DNA of 64,000 nt, taken from Saxidomus purpurata (taxonomy: Eukaryota; Mollusca; Bivalvia; Venerida; Veneridae). The translations under genes were made by a program, and so were the position numbers. The DNA is taken from the NCBI GenBank assembly GCA_022818135.1, contig JAFMSR010000009.1, positions 12,292,948-12,356,947 of the forward strand, given 5' to 3'. Below are positions 46,011-59,300 of the stretch, one piece after another. Below the pieces are notes generated by a model that saw only the letters and a program-made list of their open reading frames with translations, was not told the origin of the DNA and made no database searches. Position 1 is the stretch's first letter; every line of letters begins with the position of its first letter.

Positions 46011-46100
46011 GACGTTCCTCCTTGGTCAAGTGGTTAGAGAAGCTGAAACTTCTCAATTATTGAGAGTCTTTGGATCGAGCCCCGGTACTGACCACGTCTC
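46011..46100 (+). repeat. tRNA-like SINE head
   Basis: A-box-like TTGGTCAAGTGGTTAGAG and B-box-like GGATCGAGCCCCGG, about 45 bases apart. The ends do not form an acceptor stem, so it is scored as a SINE head or tRNA relic. Confidence 0.55.
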
Positions 46101-46321
46101 TTTATGGGAGAAAGTTTTCATTTTTAGGTAATGAATAAAGAACAAAGTCTGAATATTTAATGCATAGTATACATTGTACTGAGCACTTAAGCATGGCTTA
46201 CAACGTCGTTTTTCACTATTGTAAACATCAACACAACACATTTCTTTATATCGACATGAAAATTAATGATCGTTTGCATTCATGGTATAATACATAAAAT
46301 ACGCGAAATAATAAAACAACG

Positions 46322-46980
46322 CATGTAACATATACCATAAAACACAACATTAAACAGAAACTGCTTACACATTGATAGGCGACCAATCGTAAAGTAATTA
46401 CCAAAGTAACCAATAAGAGTCTATTTCGCAAGTTCAACTATATTAACAAATGCACACCATGGTGCTTCCCTGAATATGGCAGTTAAAGGGTATATTTCAC
46501 AATTATCGCTATTAGCGTATGGTACATGTAACATATACCATAAAACACAACATTAAACAGAAACTGCTTACACATTGATGGGCGACCAGTATCGATCCAG
46601 ACCAGCCTGCTGGCATGGTCGCAAAGTCCATTATGTTGGTTTTCCCATGCTCGGCTCAAATTTTGTTATTTCATTACACTGAACCATGCAAAACACACGA
46701 ATGTTAGTTATTTCAAAATGAATGAATCACTGTATATTATTGTAAATAATCATAGTAATCAATCAATAATTTCATTCAACGATAGTTAGGAAACCTGTCT
46801 ATTTAAACACTGTTGAAAACGTGGTTTAAATTATTTTGCTACTAGTCAAGCTTACTAACAAAATCTTCGGTGCTTTTTAACAGTCTATTTCGCAAGCTCA
46901 ACTGTATTAACAAATGCACACCACGGTGCTTCCCTGAATATGGCAGTTAAAGGGTATATTTCACAATTATCGCTTATAGC
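46322..46980 (+). repeat. Partial local duplication
   Basis: 46322-46387 recurs at 46525-46590, and 46419-46506 recurs at 46882-46978, in the same order and strand and more than 90% alike by eye. The second pair begins GTCTATTTCGCAAG and ends in TTAAAGGGTATATTTCACAATTATCGC, which could be an element end next to a TTAA site. Confidence 0.7.
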
Positions 46981-48225
46981 GACAGCAAAATAAAAACTGG
47001 CTCTTTTCTTCATAAAGTCTATAGTTAAATAACAATCATTTTTAAACTCCCAACTGCGTAGTATCTTCGTGACTTCGCTATTTTCGATTTTGGAGTGAAA
47101 ACATATCTTTACCGCGTAGTTTACCAGGACGACATTCCGTCTGTTATCAGAACCTACATTTTCATTAATACACGTAACCGATGAAATGGCGTTTATAAAT
47201 GCAATGTAAGTAAAGTATTGCCAGTATAAATGTACATGAGGTGTGTCACTTTCGGCTGCTTTTTATAAAGTAGTGCATGTCTAAACTGCGTAGTAAGAAT
47301 CAGACCACTTAAGTGCCATAATGCTGTATCTGTCGAACGTTTAAGAAGTACTTACAACCTATGCACATTAACTTAGAAAAGTTGACTAAATTCTTTTTCA
47401 TCATAAATTGTCGTATATTTTTCTTATCTTTGAAACAATGTTAATCTTTGCAATCATACCAACACCAAAACTGTTGATTACTTATGTTACTTTCTATAAA
47501 TATGAGATGTGATCAATCTGAAGGATTATTTAGAATTGAGGGGTAATTCGGTTTTAAAAGTAGAAACTGCTGTTCTCAGAAACCGGGTACAATAAATGTT
47601 AGGATTTGAAAATCCTCACATTTAATTCAGAGCTTCCTTCGGGCACAGCAGTGATTATTAGCAGTCGCATATTCTCCTGTTTCTATGGCACATCAATTAA
47701 AATAACGCGTTAAAATGTGTTACCAGTTGCACCATATTTTGGTGTTGGTACTTTTTAGTTACACGTTCACCTTTTTTTACAAAGAGGGAAATTATATGAT
47801 AAGATTTTTAGACCATGAAGAGTAAATAGTTATGTCCTTGCTTAAGGCTCCAAAGTTAAAGATGTCAATTTTAACATTAAAGATGTTAATTTTTTATCTA
47901 ACCTAAAGTGGACGAGACATGCAGTGAGAAGACGTGTGCAAAATTCAAATCAGCAGTATCTTTCAGGTATTGAATATGGATGAACTTGGACCCCTATAGA
48001 TTTCATTTTCATAAGGAAATAGAGGATGAAAGTGACTGTATGGGCCATGATTGCTTGATCTATAGCGCTCACTAGAGTTCCGCTGATGTTTTTGGACAGA
48101 GTTATGGTCATCATTGAATTATAAGAAATTTAATTAACATAAAATGGCAAAAATCGGACATTGGTTTAAAAGAATACTTTTTTTTAAAGTTTACTTTATA
48201 CCGAAAATTACCTCCACACCTTTAA
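46981..48225. other. Non-coding stretch, no gene seen
   Basis: AT-rich; no coding, RNA or repeat feature could be supported. Confidence 0.35.
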
Positions 48226-48563
48226 AGGTCCACTACTAAGCGAAAATGAAGTGACAGTTATTTCAATGGCATGTACATTACCTTATGCAAGACACTAAAT
48301 AATGAAGATTGGCAGGTTAAAATTTACAGAAAGTGTTCGGAACACGAAGAAAAGTATGTGTATTATGTTGAAATCTCAGTGAATCGACAAAATGACCACC
48401 CAGGTCTTTTTAACTTTCTTCATAATGCATAGAAAAATAATTGTACATGTACTGTGATTTGTTTAGAATCTCTACATACCAACTTTCATTTTTCATTAAA
48501 AATAACTTATTTCTGTACTTTTTAAAGTATATTTTAATTTTCACTTTCGTTAGTATTGGACCT
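48226..48563. mobile_element. 338-bp TTAA-flanked miniature element
   Basis: Left end AGGTCCACTACTAAGCGAAA is imperfectly inverse to the right end ...TTTCGTTAGTATTGGACCT. TTAA borders both ends (48222-48225 and 48564-48567). It is of the same TTAA type as the element at 10000 but with different end sequence. It contains no transposase. Confidence 0.8.
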
Positions 48564-50167
48564 TTAAAGAATCAAATCAAAGCAGTTTTCACAATCAAGA
48601 AACGTAAAAAGGTGACCTTACTGTTACCAACTTAATTGTAGAACATCATGAGTTACAGCCCTCCTATTTTGCCAATGCTAGGGGACACCATTCTCACCGA
48701 CTTAAATTCATGATACCAAAATGTTCTACCTTTGTTATGACAGCATTATTTTCCCGTATAAGTTGTAATAATGACTTTATTTATTGTTGTCATGCATACT
48801 TCAATACCACGTAAAAGAATTAGACCACAGCGAGATGACTCCAGAACATATAGAGAACAAAGCCGACCAAATCAATGTGAGGAATACACACAAAACATCT
48901 TGGCATTTTCGGCAGCCATATCAATCAGAGCTTGTGCTAGGGTGGAATTTTTTAGGTACAGGACCTTCTTAGGAATATATAATTTTACCAAGTGGTTTGG
49001 GAGGAGCTTTCGAACAGATGACAGCAGACGATGGGCAGCTATATATCTCACCGTAAAAAAGGGATTTGAGATTGCGGGTCGCACCGATTATAGCATCTTT
49101 AGAGGATGGTGGACCCAATAAGCACGATTACAAACAAAGGATTTGAGATTCTATTTTTTTACACAGAAAGTTAGACAATAAATCGAGCTCAAACACATCC
49201 GTATTTTTTGTCCTTTGCTTTGAACATTCAACTTGAAGGTTGTTAAAATGGTGTTTATAATCGTTGGCTTTATATATTTGCCAGACAAGTATATAGAAAC
49301 AAACTCTATGATATCAGTTTAAAACGCTTTTCGTGGGTTCGTTGCTTTTTTATAACTGAATGTAGAGATACCATGTAATACCATCCTTAGGACCTGGGCT
49401 TATTAACAAAAGACAATTTTAAGACCGTTTTATTATGAAAATAACCGCAAGGTTCTGAAACGCTCGTTCTGATATAATATCGGATGGTGTAAATTTACTG
49501 ATGCCGATGGTTTTGAACATTGGCTATTTAAGTCTTACTATTTTCACTTGGAAGGCAACGATTTTACAGGTTGACAGCTCTATGAAAGGGTCACAACGTA
49601 ACGCCATATTAATTAGACTATCAAGACTATTTCAAATGCGACAGAAGGCAACAGGTTCCTCTGACTTACGGTTCCATTGAAAGAGAGTATTTTACATAAT
49701 ACTGTTTGTTACTGATTATGGACATGACCGGAACTTCTTCGTCCGGCTGTTCTGTTACTAATTCGCAGCCTGTCAATCTTGCTTTCACACAAGAAAAACA
49801 ATTTTAAGGTTGATACGGTACACTAATGGACAATGTATATCTTTTAACATGATAAATGTCAAAAGTTGCTTAATACTAATGCGGGTGTATGATGAAACAT
49901 TTTGAGTATCATGACAATTACATTTTTGAACATGACAGTTAGTAATAATAGTAATTCTGACGTCATGTTTATTTACATTTTCGTACACGTGTGCCAGGTG
50001 CTCGTATTTTTATATCGCATTACTTAAAAAAGTTTCATATCTTTGAAAATTCAAATGCTGGTTATGTGACGGCTATTTTCATTTAAGTTTAATAGCTTTT
50101 TATAATTTTTATGACTTAATTTAAATTTCAGAAACCTTCTCGAACATACAGAACTATTTCTTTTATC
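48564..50167. other. Upstream flank of NBR1, no gene supported
   Basis: Open frames at 48771-49121 and an overlapping one at 48784-48972 show no family I recognise and no splice context. The rest is AT-rich. Confidence 0.35.
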
Positions 50168-50177
50168 GTCACGTGAC
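50168..50177 (+). promoter_or_regulatory. Perfect palindromic CLEAR / E-box site upstream of NBR1
   Basis: GTCACGTGAC is the full 10-bp CLEAR consensus bound by TFEB, TFE3 and MITF. It lies 111 bp upstream of the NBR1 start codon. TFEB-family factors switch on lysosome and autophagy genes, which fits NBR1. Binding is inferred from the motif. Confidence 0.55.
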
Positions 50178-50287
50178 TTTCTTGTAAACATAGTAATTCG
50201 GTTACAGATATCAACAGAAAATGGCTACTTTGTGAAACAGATTCGAATTATCTTTGACGCAGAAGTTAACACAGCAGTTGAGCGAAA

Positions 50288-50392
50288 ATGGCAGATAATG
50301 TGTTGATGTCAGTTTGTTACAATGGAGACGAAACGTTTGTTGACATGCTCGAGATCCCATACAACACCGTATGGAGTGATTTGGAAGCGATG
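50288..50392 (+). CDS. NBR1: NBR1 exon 1 (start, PB1 N-half)
   Basis: ATG in the context AAAATGG; 35 codons, donor GATG|GTTTGT in phase 0. Encodes the first PB1 strands and the WSDLEAM helix. Confidence 0.92.
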
Positions 50393-53300
50393 GTTTGTGT
50401 TTTTCATGCGACACACTTTTTCTTGTCAGCTGATTTTCATTTGATTATTTTGGTTTTAGTATTTTGGACGGTTTCAGTAACACTTGCGGCTTTATGTGTG
50501 TTTTATTAAGACTTGAAACCGAAAAATATATATTGTTGTTTGTTGGTTACTGCTGTAAAGCTCGAAATTATTTGTATCTCAAGATTGGAGTTTTCAGGGT
50601 GAACATTTTAGAACAATCACGCTAGCAATCAGAATTCTAATCATTTATAGATCTACTTAAAGAAATGTCAACAAATTTGCCATATGCCTATAGATTCAAC
50701 TAAAGAACCCCCATCAAGATGTATATGAAAGGAATACTCCATAAAAACTTACAATAGCATGACATTTTAAAACAGTTGTCCTTGAAAAGTGAAGTTTTAA
50801 CTCCAAATTTATATGGACAGTATTTAACCAAGCACTGACTTGATTCACTTGAAGATTAATCATACAGTGGCTGAGGCTGCTGAGTGGAGAGTCTTCTGTT
50901 GAAATAATGTTCTTTAAGTCAGATAGGCATGTGGCCATACAAACAGTATAGAGCGTAATTCAATTATTAGTGGTGTTAATTACTGGTCTGGAGCTGTTAA
51001 TTATACACTTATCAATGTATCTCAAATGAGGATGTTGAGTGAAGGTGTTACTAATGAACCCACTATTGTATATTGGCAATGTTCATCAAATATTGATTTG
51101 ACAAGGATAATATAACATAATTTATTTATAACAAGACACAGTTCAAAATGTTACATTGTATAAATTATTATACAATAATGGGACACAACTACTCATATGC
51201 TGGTTAAATTTCAACATTGTGTCATCTTTATATTACTTTACCTGTATGTAATGTACAAGGAGCACTTAAAATAATATTTATTTATTCTTGATTGCGAAAA
51301 AATTCCTTACAACTTCTATTAATCGCTCTCAAGAATCACTCTAGATGGAATCTAAAGAGAGAGGGGGCAATGTTTATAACACCAAATAAAGAAGCCATGA
51401 GGCAAAGTGGTTCAAGCACCAATGTATGCTGGCAACGCATGTCTGGTCTGCAAGCTTGCACACCTATCTTTTTGGCTACTGGCAATTTTACGCAATTTTG
51501 CTTAATAGTCATAATCTTTGGACAAAACTGCCTTGGTATTACAGTCACCCTATATTTTCAAATTTAGTTAGGTACCAGTATACATTGGAGTTATACTTGG
51601 GTCTTGGCGAGTTTGTCAGGGGAGAAATCCCACAACTGACTGTGACTAGAAACAATAAAAGAAAAAAAAGGGGGACAATGTTGAATTACTTGTGTTTTGC
51701 CAAAGGACACTAAGGCTATGATTCTGGTGGGGATCAAATCCAGGACCCTCTGATAGTGGGGCAAATGCACAACCAATGTGTCATGTTGGCTTCATTAAGA
51801 GCAAAAATATTGATTCGTGTCTGAATCTCTGATACACACCTGCTCAACACTTAGCTTCTTTGGTCTGTTTCCTGTGTTTTTATAGTTTTCAGTCTATTAG
51901 AAATTAAGTGATCATTGTAATGTAATGAAACAAACCAAATGTAGTTTCCAGTGTTATCCAACTGTTACACTACTTTAGCACCTGCTTGGAATGCTACAAC
52001 AGTCCTACGCTAGATAAACCTGTCGCTATGCATTTAAGTTACAGAAGCAGTGCCTCATATATAGGAGGTTAGCGGTTATCATGCTTCAAAAGTGCTTTTT
52101 TGTTGCCTTGGGTTTCTTCATACAGTAGAAGCTGTAAGGTCTGATTAGCTGAAGTTCATACACTTTTACCAGGTTCAAAATAAGACTTGAAGCTTGGCCT
52201 TTTGGAGATTGCAAATGTTATGTTCTTAGGTTATTTGGAGTTGAAATATTTACATTTTAATAGAACTATTCTTCATAAAATATAATGTTTAACTTACTAT
52301 ATACCGTTTTGTTTTCAGTTCAAAGCCAGATTGGACAGTGACCGAATCAGTGTAACATATTTGGATCAAGAAAATGATGAGGTAAAACATTACAGTTATT
52401 TTCCTGTTTTTAACCCACGCTGTGACTCAATAGGTGTTGCAGTCTTTACACATGGGAATAGGAAATAGATAAAAGCTGGCTGGTGCAGGATGCTTTCATT
52501 GGTAAATTCTGCTGAATAGGATCTTATGGTGTACAGGTTGAGAAAAGATAGTGGAACTGTCTGATCTACTTCTATATCTCTATGCACTTAACCAAATTCT
52601 TGCACTTAACTTCACTTTCTCCTTTTATATTCTGTGCCTTAGTCTTATTAATTCAACATTTAAGCCAGCAAGACATGGGTAGTTTTTTTGAAGGGCACTT
52701 TCTTCTACGCCTCCAAGGTATGACAACTCTAAAAAAATCAGATCCAAAAAAAATGGACAAACAGATGATCCGAATGAATTAGGCTGTGTCTCTATATACA
52801 TGTACTTCGAAAAATTTCACGGTCAGCTTCTCTTTATCTGTCATTCTCTATTTACTTACTGTGCCTTAGTCACAGTACAGAACCTGTACCATACTGAAAA
52901 GGCAATTTCAGACAGATCAAGCTTTCTTAAGAATTATAAATTTTTCTGCAGAGAAGTAAATAATATTTTTAAAGCAGTCTGTTTACAAATAATATGCAAC
53001 CTAAATTTGATTTAAAAGGCAAATAAATAGGGTAGGTGCAGGTAATGTCAGGTCACAAGACATGCACTTAACACTTTCAAATCCAGTTCCTGGTAAAATA
53101 TAATATTTGCTTAATTTGGTTAAAAGGGCATTGTGCTCTTCCACCCTCCCCCACCCATTAAACAAAACAGATTCCCAGATGTGTCCACCATCTCTACATT
53201 CCAACATGTTCCATCACTTGTTCTTGATATAGGTAGGGTAAAAAAGTCATTTCACTAGTGAGACTCTGCAAAACAGTTTCTAGATGATTGTGTTGCGCAT

Positions 53301-56300
53301 TTCATGTCCTATAATGGCTGGGTTTGGGTAATCTGTAATGTCAAGTACCGATAGTTGATCAGACACTAAGATATCAGAAACATAGTTTAGTACATGCATC
53401 TTACAAGCTACTGGTAGTAAGATAAAACTCTTCTGCATGAAGTGTTTTCCATAATTTGGGTCAGTTATTTCAATTTTTTTTCAGAATTCAACTTTTAAAT
53501 GAGTAATGTGGACTACCTTGTTATTGGTTGCTTTAAGTTTGTTCGTCACGTCTGACTGGTCATAATGGTATTGAGTAGGTGTTAAATCGACAATATTAAA
53601 CAAAACTTCCTTGTTTGTGTTTGTCTGTATTGTACTGTAGGATAGAATCTCTGATTACCTTCTCCCTGAAATTTAAGGATTTTCACCAAAAAAAATGTTG
53701 TTGTTTAATACGTGTAGAATCCAGCATTGCTATTATTTGCTAATTATTGGTTTGATTCATCATTGCAATAGGAAATGCCCAGTGATAAGAAATGGCTAAA
53801 AATAAAACTTTAAAACAAAAGATTAAAGTGCATTTCTTCATGATTCACAAAGACAACTTGTAGTGTAGTACAAAAAAATGTATCAACCAGCCTGAGTGTT
53901 GAAATGAGATGTATCACTGAATATTGTCTTTAATTACCTCAGATAGTTTTTCCGTTTACTGTATGCTTATAACTTCCTCAATTCAAATGGGTTGATGCGA
54001 AATTCAGAGCCTGTCACAGTCATTCAAAATCTCGGACTTGTCTTAAAATAACCTATGTGTAATGTTTAGAATGATGTACGGTTAAGTGGGATATCTTTAC
54101 TTTGAAATAATCAGGAAAGGGCGTTGGATGTTTACAGGAGTAAAAAGGAAATAAATATAATTGTTTTGTAGATGGTGATTCATAGAAAATAAATCTCAGG
54201 TATTGAAATTAAATATACAGAACTTTTCAGCTGGTGAAGGAATGGCATTCAGTTGAAATAATATTGTCAATTAATTAATACAGTCAAACTTGTTGTCATT
54301 GTCCCTTCAAAGATGAATTAAAAGTGTCAAATTGGAATACATCAGTATTAGCTGTCTAAGGGAGGTGACTGCCTTACTGAGGTGACCACTAACACAGGTG
54401 CAACAGTTGAACTGTATATACAGATCATTACCGCTGTTTACATTTTGTAATTGTTTATTCTATAGTTTAGATTTGTTACTAAAGATTAAAAACTGGTATG
54501 ATAAACAGACAGTTCAGTATATTTTTTGTATGTTAACCAATATGTAGTGATGTAATTATGTATGTAATTTATACTTTGGTTTATTAGTAAAACAAACCTG
54601 TTTTCTTTTTCAGATCTCCATTGGAAGTCAGGAGGAATTGTTCGAAGCTTTTAGGGTAAATTTATTTTATATTTGTCAGTGTCATAATGTGAAGATGAAA
54701 GTTCTGCAATCAGATCCAGACAAGCTTGTCTGTCCAAACATCCAAAACTGGATCAGTTTCTCATTTCTGAGATACATACGACAGTTAAAGTATGGGAGAG
54801 TATGGTGGTTTTCAACATAAGATACCATCATTATCTTCTTTAACATGTGAGGGTGTGATGCAAAGCATAAGGGAAGCACCTGTTTTGTCCCAAGAAAACA
54901 GTAATTTAAAAATGAGATGAAAATTTCCCCAAAAATGTTGATAAATGAAACAGAACTGGCATATTAATTTGAAAATAACCTTTAAATTGCTCAATTACAT
55001 GTTTTAATTAAAAACAAATCCAGGAATCCATTATCAAAGTTTCTTTCTTTGTCTTTAGTTTATTTTTGTTTGTTTTGTTTCAGATGGCAATGCAGTCCAG
55101 ACACCAGCTACATGTAAAAGTTTTGCCATTGTCTGCCGACGCCTCCATTTTCAGGATGCCAGATGTCGATGATGAGCAGATGCCTCCGTTGGAGCCCAGC
55201 CCCAGTGTACCTCAGCCCCAAGTCATAGACAGAGAAGATGGTAATTTAACTTTTCTGAAAGACTTAACATGTAGTCAGCAGTGCAAATTGGAAATTTAGC
55301 ACTCCAATAAAAAGTAGTCCCTTGCAAAAAAGTTGTAACTGTAAATCCTTCCACAGTTCAAGAGTTATTGCTATGAAACTTGATACATAGAAATACCATT
55401 GAGAGGACTGTGTGGCATTTGTGGTTGCTTCAGTCCACTCTGGGGAGGTTTATGGCCCAGTTATTAGTTTAGTTAGTTCACACTTATTTATTTTAGCTCG
55501 ATTGTAAAGTATTCAAAATTAATTTTACGAGAGATTTATTTTCTTACATCTCTGGACTTTAAAGAGTTTGTTTTGAGGTTTGCACGTGGTTTATGTTATA
55601 TATATATCCAAATTTTTCAAATATATTTACAGAAACAGAAAGGGTTGATGAAGGCGAGTCAAATACAAATAGAGAGATCCAGTCTACTGAAGTGGGAACC
55701 AATGTTGATGAGACTGTTCAAATACCAGTGGCTGAGCCAGAACCCAGCAAGATCATATTTCCTGATTCAAATGAACAACTTGTTGCTAATACAGAAGGAG
55801 TACAGTGGGAAGTATGTACAGTTTTAAATTTGTTAGATCTTATTTCAACTTAACCCATTAGTGCCTAATGTCTATTTAAATGTGCACCTTTTTCATAAAG
55901 GTACACTTTATAGTTTATGCTGATTTATTTAAGCTCGATTGTGAAGAAAGCTTTAAGCTTATTGAGTCACTCTTGAGTCCGCTTCCTGGAAAGAATAGTA
56001 CTGGTGTCATATGATGAGGTACAGTCATGACCCCAGTGGGGCTCGAACCCACAACCTCCGGGGTTCACTTGGAAGCAGACGGAAAATAAAGATGTCATCT
56101 GCTCAGGATTGAAGTTTTTAGCTTTTAGGAACATAATTCTGCAAAACACCCCTATTTGAAGAAGCAGATTTGCCCAAATTGGAAGTCAGAAGATCTTATT
56201 ATAAAACCCTAGGGGTGTTAATGGGTTAGCAATAAATAGTATGGTTTAAAATGCCTATAAATGAGAAAAAAGTTACTAAATTAACCAAGCAGTAACAAAT

Positions 56301-59300
56301 CACCCCAGGTAGGTCTTGACCTGTTAGAATATATCTTACTAGTTCCACATGCCCACAAAGACCTTTTTGACCTTGAGACTGAGAGTAAATTTCCGTTAGG
56401 TACCCCTTTGAACAGTTAATGGTTCTGTCCAAGTCAATAAATGGACAAGTCTATTCTATAAATTTTGGAGGTTATGGTATTAATGATAATATTAATAGAT
56501 AATTCTAGCACTTTTGTAAGGTTGAAACATACTAAATTTTGCTTTCATTTTGCAGCCGCTGCCGGACGATTTACCAGAAAAGAAAGAATTGAGCAGTGAT
56601 GAACAGAGTGATAAATCAGACCAGCTCTTACCTTACTCTGATTTCGTATCTTTTATGACAAAAGTAAGTTCTGTTTATTGAAGAAATGTTCTGTCCACTT
56701 TGAATATAAAGTGGATTTTTGCATGTTAGAAACAGTACTGTTTTATAATGGCGCTCAGTGAGTTTGCTGACTGAAAAGGATCTGATGATGATGTAAAGTG
56801 GATTCAAATTGGTACACATAAAGTGTTCTGTTTTTAGCTTGACTATTTGGAGAATAAGGAGAGCTATTGCGGTCACCCTGGTGTCAGCATCCGCATTGCA
56901 CATTTTGTTAAAGTTTTGCATGCAAGCTCCTATTGTGTGCATATCTCATTTACCACTTATGGGATTGATTTGAAACTTTACTTAAATGTTCAGGGGTATC
57001 AGACAAACAAGTTACATAACTCTTTACTGAATTTTATGCAACTTATGGCCCTTGTTAGACTTAGACATTTTTTATTAACGTGTTTCATGCAAGCTATGAT
57101 CATGCAGCTGTCACATTAACCAGTCATTGGATTGATTTGAAATGTCGTAAAACCTTTCATGGGTATCAGACAGACAAGTTGAATAACTCTTAACCAAATT
57201 TGTTTCAAATTATGGCCCTTGTTCAACTTTAAGAAAATTTGGTGAAAGTTTTGCATGATCTCAGTAACATATGATTGGAATGATTTGTTTACAGTTGAAG
57301 AGGGATCTGAGAAAAGAGATAGTTCAAGACGTCACAAGGAAAACTGTCAAACAAGTACTTAAAGGGCTCGATGGGGCTGTCATAGAATCTCTGCAGGGGT
57401 CTTCACTTCTTCAAGCAGGGGCAAACACAACCACAGCAGGGTCTTCAAGGATCCAGACAAGTGAACATGGTAAGGAAATATTTTTTGTTAATATGTCAAG
57501 TGAATACAACTCTGTCAGATAGTTATAGTGGTCTTTTGGAGTTTAGTTGATCATGATTTTTAGCTCACCTGAGCTGGCTCAGGGTGAGCTATTAGGATCG
57601 TTGAATGTCCGTCTTCTGTCCACACTTTGTTCGTTAACACTCTAGTGGTCACATTTTTTCCTCAATTGTCACGAAACTTGGTCAGGATGTTTGTCCCAGT
57701 AATTACTCGGATGAGTTCGAATATGGGTCATCTTCGGATGAAAAACTAGGTCATATGACCCAAAAATAGTAAAATCTTGTTAAGGCTCTAGAGGCTACTG
57801 TGTCAGTCCAAATATCCTGGCAATTTGTCAGAAAGGTTGTTTGGTTGATTTCTAGCTCAAGTTTTAATATGGGTAACCTTGGGTCAAAAACTAGGTCACA
57901 CAGCCCAAATATAGAAAAACCTTGTTAACACTCTAGAGGAAACATTTTGAGCCCAAATATCCTGATAATTTGTCAGAAAGGTTGTTTCTATGATTTCTAG
58001 CTCAAGTTAGAATATGGGTCATCTTGGGTCAAAATCTAGGTCACACAGCCTGAATATGGCAAATCCTTGTTAACACTCTAGAGGTAACATTTTCAGCCAA
58101 ATATCCTGGAAATATGTCAGAAAGGTTGTTTCGATGATTTCTAGCTCAAGTTCGAATATGGGTCATCTTGGGTCAAAAACTAGGTCACAGAGCCCAAATA
58201 TGGAAAAACCTTGTTAACACTCTAGATGTTACATTTTCAGCCCAGATATCCTTGAAATTTGTGGGAAAGGTTGTTTCGATGATTTCTAGCTCAAGTTCGA
58301 ATATGGGTCATCTGGGGTCAAAAACTAGGTCACACAGCCCAAATATGGAAAAACCTTGTTAACACTCTAGAGGTAACATTTTCAGCCCAAATATCCTGAT
58401 AATTTGTCAGAAAGGTTGTTTCTATGATTTCTAGCTCAAGTTAGAATATGGGTCATCTTGGGTCAAAATCTAGGTCACACAGCCTGAATATGGCAAATCC
58501 TTGTTAACACTCTAGAGGTAACATTTTCAGCCAAATATCCTGGAAATATGTCAGAAAGGTTGTTTCGATGATTTCTAGCTCAAGTTCGAATATGGGTCAT
58601 CTTGGGTCAAAAACTAGGTCACAGAGCCCAAATATGGAAAAACCTTGTTAACACTCTAGATGTTACATTTTCAGCCCAGATATCCTTGAAATTTGTGGGA
58701 AAGGTTGTTTCGATGATTTCTAGCTCAAGTTCGAATATGGGTCATCTGGGGTCAAAAACTAGGTCACACAGCCCAAATATGGAAAAACCTTGTTAACACT
58801 CTAGAGGTAACATTTTCAGCCCAAATATCCTGGAAATTTGTCAGAAAGGTTGTTTCTATGATTTCTAGCTCAAGTTCGAATATGGGTCATCTGGGGTCAA
58901 AAACAAGGTCACACAGCCCAAATGTGGAAAAACCTTGTTAACACTCTAGATGTTACATTTTCAGCCCAAATATCCTGGAAATTTGTCAGAAAGGTTGTTT
59001 CTATGATTTCTAGCTCAAGTTTCAATATGGGTCATCTGGGGTCAAAAACTAGGTCACACAGCCCAAATATGGGAAAACCTTGTTAATACTCTAGAGGTAA
59101 CATTTTCAGCCCAAATATCCTGGAAATATGTCAGAAAGGTTGTTTCTATGATTTCCATTTCAAGTTCGAATATGGGTCATCTTGGGTCAAAAACTAGGTC
59201 ACAGAGCCCAAATATGGAAAAACCTTGTTAACACTCTAGAGGTAACATTTTCAGCCCAAATATCCTGGAAATTTGTCAGAAAGGTTGTTTCGATGATTTC

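Noticed and set aside
46011..46100. Possible functional tRNA gene
   Set aside because: A and B boxes are present but the acceptor stem does not pair, so it is listed as a SINE head; the same holds for 19318-19392 and 61497-61567.
48771..49121. 116-codon open frame upstream of NBR1, with another frame overlapping it
   Set aside because: No recognisable domain, no splice context, and competing frames over the same DNA; possibly an old transposon fragment but this cannot be shown.
57640..59300. Regular repeats resembling a CRISPR array
   Set aside because: Eukaryotic intron; units are contiguous ~145-bp tandem repeats with no unique spacers.
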